Assembly (NCBI GenBank): GCA_934247115.1
Contig: CAKQIY010000006.1
Coordinates: 30,736 to 94,735, forward strand
Source: an uncultured Coprococcus sp.
GTDB lineage: Bacteria; Bacillota; Clostridia; Lachnospirales; Lachnospiraceae
Direction of reading: 5' to 3'
DNA length: 64,000 nucleotides
Position numbers and translations under genes: made by a program. Under the pieces are notes generated by a model. The model did not search any database and had not been told where the DNA came from. It was given only the letters and a program-made list of their open reading frames with translations. Of the stretch, positions 62,337 to 64,000 are shown in pieces; positions within the stretch are counted from its first letter, which is position 1, and the number at the start of each line of letters is the position of its first letter.

Positions 62337-62608
62337 GTAAGCAAGAGATACAAAGACAAGGCACATAGCCAGTGAATGCTTACACTGAATTTTGACAATT
62401 TACTATTTTTTGTATTTACTCCCTTTTTTGTAGTCAGCGATGACTACACCCCCAATCCCTTAATTGGCACAGCCGTCAAACGGCTGTGCCCCTCCCTTAA
62501 AAAGAGAGTAACGCTAGTTTATGAGACCTATTTCCCATATCAGCTCACAAAAAACCTTATATAAAAAGAGCAGAAGCATGATTGCCTAATCGTGTTTCTG
62601 CTCTTTTA
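62337..62608 (+). ncRNA. Candidate structured regulatory RNA, unit 1
   Basis: No convincing protein is encoded. Predicted elements in order are: a 5' helix GTAAGCA/TGCTTAC (62337-62343, 62377-62383); a long-range helix TTACTCCCTTTTT with AAAAAGAGAGTAA (62416-62428, 62499-62511, one mismatch); inside it a 7-bp hairpin with a GCGA tetraloop (62430-62447) and an 11-bp hairpin (62466-62490). C-rich segments (ACCCCCAATCCC and CCCCTCCC) are left unpaired between the hairpins. A conserved ATATCAGCTCACAAAAAACC comes next, then an intrinsic terminator (62568-62603). A homologous unit follows 510 nt downstream. No gene follows on the plus strand, so it is not a leader. I cannot assign a known RNA family. 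Confidence 0.7.
62568..62608 (+). terminator. Terminator of RNA unit 1
   Basis: A 16-bp stem (62568-62583 with 62588-62603) whose G-U pairs form only in plus-strand RNA, then TTTTATATTT. Confidence 0.85.
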
Positions 62609-62750
62609 TATTTCCCCGGAGCGCGCAACTCTATTTTGCGCAACATGTGCAATTTTCGTATTGTTTTCTATGTTTTCATGATTTTTTATGACCAAACAGC
62701 CATATCGTTCATGTTTTTCTCTTTTAACGCACAGTTATCTTTGCTTTTTG

Positions 62751-62810
62751 ATCAAAAACAGTCAAAATCACCGACATATATGGCAATATGACTTAAAATC
62801 GTCAAATCCT
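62751..62810 (+). promoter_or_regulatory. Conserved box region upstream of RNA unit 2
   Basis: Has AAAACAGTCAAAAT, AATATGAC and AAAATCGTCAAAT at the same positions as upstream of unit 1. Confidence 0.5.
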
Positions 62811-62811
62811 A

Positions 62812-62840
62812 TTGCAATCCATGAGCTTTTATACTATTAT
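62812..62840 (+). promoter_or_regulatory. Promoter of RNA unit 2
   Basis: TTGCAA (62812-62817), 17 nt, TATTAT (62835-62840). The predicted start is the G at 62847. Confidence 0.7.
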
Positions 62841-62846
62841 CAGCTT

Positions 62847-63115
62847 GTAAGCAAGAGAGACACAAAGCAAAAGGAAATAATTGCTTACATTGAATTTTGA
62901 CAATTTACTATTTTTTGTAATTTACTCCCTTTTTTGTAGTCAGCAATGACTACACCCCCCAATCCCTTAATTGGCGCAGTCGCTTAGCGGCTGCGCTCCT
63001 CCCTTAAAAAGAGAGTAAGATCAGTTTGATACACTTTATATCAGCTCACAAAAAACCTTATATATAAAAAGAAGCAGAATTATGACTAGGCATCATGATT
63101 CTGCTTCTTTTATTT
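62847..63115 (+). ncRNA. Candidate structured regulatory RNA, unit 2
   Basis: It has the same layout as unit 1: 5' helix GTAAGCAA/TTGCTTAC (62847-62854, 62881-62888); long-range helix (62922-62934 with 63006-63018); GNRA hairpin, here with GCAA (62936-62953); second hairpin (62973-62996); C-rich segments ACCCCCCAATCCC and CTCCTCCC; conserved ATATCAGCTCACAAAAAACC; terminator. In my hand alignment the segment from the 5' helix end to the closing long-range strand differs from unit 1 by about 10 substitutions and two 1-nt insertions in about 136 nt. In the second hairpin two base pairs changed on both sides (A-U to G-C and U-A to C-G). Confidence 0.7.
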
Positions 63116-63116
63116 T
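63070..63116 (+). terminator. Terminator of RNA unit 2
   Basis: A 16-bp stem (63070-63085 with 63093-63108) and TTTATTTT. The stem sequence differs from unit 1 but the base pairing is kept. Confidence 0.88.
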
Positions 63117-63131
63117 ATGCATATCCTTTAT

Positions 63132-63311
63132 CTATTCGTTTACATATCCCTTAAAATTCTTTTCAACCAGTTTTCTTGTCACCATAACCTGGTGATCACA
63201 GCCTGTGCATCTAAGCCTGAAATCCATACCAACTCTGAGTATCTCCCATGCATTAGTTCCACAAGGATGTGCCTTCTTCATCTTTATAACCTGACCAACC
63301 TCAAATACCAT
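63132..63311 (-). CDS. DUF951-family small protein
   Basis: 59 residues, starting at the ATG at 63309-63311 with AAGGAGGAGAT upstream. It begins MVFEVGQVIKMKKAHPCG, continues NAWEILRVGMDFRLRCTGC and ends in LVEKNFKGYVNE. Length, the HPCG and CTGC cysteine pairs and the order match DUF951 (Bacillus YyzM-type), a predicted zinc-ribbon protein of unknown function. It lies downstream of the tRNA operon terminator on the same strand and ends close to the terminator of RNA unit 2, which runs toward it. Confidence 0.88.
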   Translation of the reverse strand: MVFEVGQVIKMKKAHPCGTNAWEILRVGMDFRLRCTGCDHQVMVTRKLVEKNFKGYVNE

Positions 63312-63383
63312 TCTGATATCTCCTCCTTCAGAATCCTATAAATATACATACTGTACGTTTGGGAGGGCTTTGCCCACATAACA

Positions 63384-63418
63384 AATAAAAGCTGAAACTC
63401 GTAAAAGTTTCAGCTTTT
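63384..63418 (-). terminator. Terminator of the tRNA operon
   Basis: A 13-bp stem AAAAGCTGAAACT/AGTTTCAGCTTTT (63387-63399 with 63406-63418) followed by an AT-rich tail on the minus strand, directly after tRNA-Phe. Confidence 0.85.
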
Positions 63419-63425
63419 CATCTAG

Positions 63426-63498
<73 letters not shown>

Positions 63499-63509
63499 TT
63501 ACATAAAAG

Positions 63510-63583
63510 TAGCGGGGACAGGATTTGAACCTATGACCTTCGGGTTATGAGCCCGACGAGCTTCCAGACTGCTCCACCCCGCG
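63510..63583 (-). tRNA. Initiator tRNA-Met (anticodon CAT)
   Basis: Anticodon loop CTCATAA with the three consecutive GGG/CCC pairs of the initiator anticodon stem, and an unpaired 1-72 position (C1 opposite U72; A72 is more usual). These mark it as the formyl-methionine initiator. Confidence 0.92.
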
Positions 63584-63600
63584 TTAATAATTAAATTAAA

Positions 63601-63673
63601 AGCCGATGATCGGACTCGAACCGATAACCTGCTGATTACAAATCAGCTGCTCTGCCAATTGAGCCACATCGGC
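63601..63673 (-). tRNA. tRNA-Thr (anticodon TGT)
   Basis: Acceptor GCCGATG/CATCGGC, anticodon stem CTGAT/ATCAG around TTTGTAA, T arm GGTTCGAGTCC. It complements the CGT isoacceptor at 6409-6481. Confidence 0.95.
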
Positions 63674-63689
63674 ATATTAAATTGTCAAA

Positions 63690-63761
63690 TGACCCCAACG
63701 GGATTTGAACCCGTGTTACCGCCGTGAAAGGGCGATGTCTTAACCGCTTGACCATGGGGCC
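63690..63761 (-). tRNA. tRNA-Glu (anticodon TTC)
   Basis: Acceptor GGCCCCA/TGGGGTC, anticodon loop CTTTCAC in the CGCC/GGCG stem, T arm GGGTTCAAATCCC. Confidence 0.95.
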
Positions 63762-63777
63762 AGGTTTTTAAAAGCAG

Positions 63778-63849
63778 CTCCCCGAGTAGGGCTCGAACCT
63801 ACAACCCCTCGGTTAACAGCCGAGTGCTCTACCATTGAGCTATCGAGGA
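63778..63849 (-). tRNA. tRNA-Asn (anticodon GTT)
   Basis: Acceptor TCCTCGA/TCGGGGA with one G-U pair, anticodon loop CTGTTAA in the CTCGG/CCGAG stem, T arm GGTTCGAGCCC. First gene of the tRNA operon. Confidence 0.95.
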
Positions 63850-63881
63850 ATATCACCTGGTAAACCACGGCGTCTTAGTCA

Positions 63882-63910
63882 ATAATAACACATTTGACTT
63901 GAAAATGCAA
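63882..63910 (-). promoter_or_regulatory. Promoter of the tRNA operon
   Basis: TTGCAT (63905-63910), 17 nt, TATTAT (63882-63887) on the minus strand, 32 nt upstream of tRNA-Asn. The five tRNAs have no other promoter or terminator between them. Confidence 0.82.
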
Positions 63911-63948
63911 GTACTTTTTTACTTGTACCTTCAGAATTTCACACAGAA

Positions 63949-63985
63949 AGAGGTATCTTCTAAAGCTTATCTCTTAGAAACCTCT
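63949..63985 (-). terminator. Hairpin upstream of the tRNA operon
   Basis: AGAGGT-TTCTAA and TTAGAA-ACCTCT form an interrupted stem with a short T-rich tail on the minus strand. It probably ends a gene that lies beyond the window's right edge. Confidence 0.5.
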
Positions 63986-64000
63986 AAGGATAAGTCCTCG

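Noticed and set aside
62337..63115. RNA units transcribed from the minus strand
   Set aside because: The long-range helix would tolerate this through a G-U pair, but the GNRA loops, the U-runs after both terminators, the G-U pairs in the terminator stems and both promoters fit only the plus strand.
62241..63116. Reading the duplicated units as MITE or insertion-sequence remnants
   Set aside because: GTCAAAAT and ATTTTGAC do occur in inverted orientation inside each unit, but they do not bound it, no target-site duplication is seen, and the conserved promoters, GNRA loop and terminators are better explained by RNA genes. Not fully excluded.
63361..63375. GGGCAAAGCCC hairpin before the DUF951 gene as a regulatory element
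   Set aside because: Very short stem with no promoter context; probably chance.

Overview
The window looks like chromosomal DNA from a low-to-mid GC Gram-positive anaerobe of the Clostridia, most probably a Lachnospiraceae member such as Coprococcus or a relative. The genus is inference; no rRNA is present. Supporting signs are AGGAGG-type ribosome binding sites, sigma-A promoters (TTGACA-17-TATAAT), a CIRCE operator, a lysine riboswitch, an hprK/rapZ/whiA/HPr set, cdaA-cdaR, DnaE with a PHP domain, and secreted Ig-like repeat proteins. Nearly every gene is on the minus strand. Only uvrC, a YfbR-type nucleotidase, one small metalloenzyme-like gene and two candidate RNA genes are on the plus strand.

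Layout. 1-6.5 kb: start of dapA behind a lysine riboswitch, a two-OB-fold SSB-like protein, a TrmH-family methyltransferase, dnaE, a DUF5662 gene and tRNA-Thr. 6.5-11.2 kb: a DUF4143-type ATPase, a ribbon-helix-helix-like protein and a long Sel1-repeat protein. 11.3-16.7 kb: carbon regulation and cell wall (HPr-like protein, whiA, rapZ, murB, glucokinase, hprK). 16.8-22.2 kb: uvrC and nucleotidase (plus), ftsH (minus), phospholipase-C-like gene (plus). 22.2-40.8 kb: a surface locus with a 15.5 kb gene for a 5167-residue repeat protein, a sortase-substrate-like protein, a class B sortase and an LCP-family protein. 40.8-50.3 kb: glyA, two glycosyltransferase-type genes, CIRCE-controlled clpB, a second sortase-type surface protein and a GH1 glycosidase. 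50.3-54.8 kb: sirtuin, cdaR, cdaA and two membrane proteins. 54.9-60.2 kb: a six-gene MoxR/DUF58/VWA/TPR (Bat-like) operon. 60.4-62.1 kb: an NhaC-type antiporter. 62.2-63.1 kb: two tandem homologous non-coding units. 63.1-64 kb: a DUF951 gene and a five-tRNA operon.

Most notable. (1) The tandem units at 62.3-62.6 and 62.85-63.1 kb each have a promoter in the same place, a GNRA-capped hairpin, a hairpin with compensatory changes, a long-range stem, exposed C-rich segments and an intrinsic terminator. No gene follows them on that strand, so they look like two paralogous structured regulatory RNAs that I cannot assign to a family. (2) The giant protein has about 60 Ig-like modules arranged in a higher-order repeat of nearly constant length (543-547 residues, seven modules), capped by four fibronectin type III domains. 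(3) The HPr-like protein next to whiA keeps Ser46 but has Glu in place of the phosphorylatable His15.
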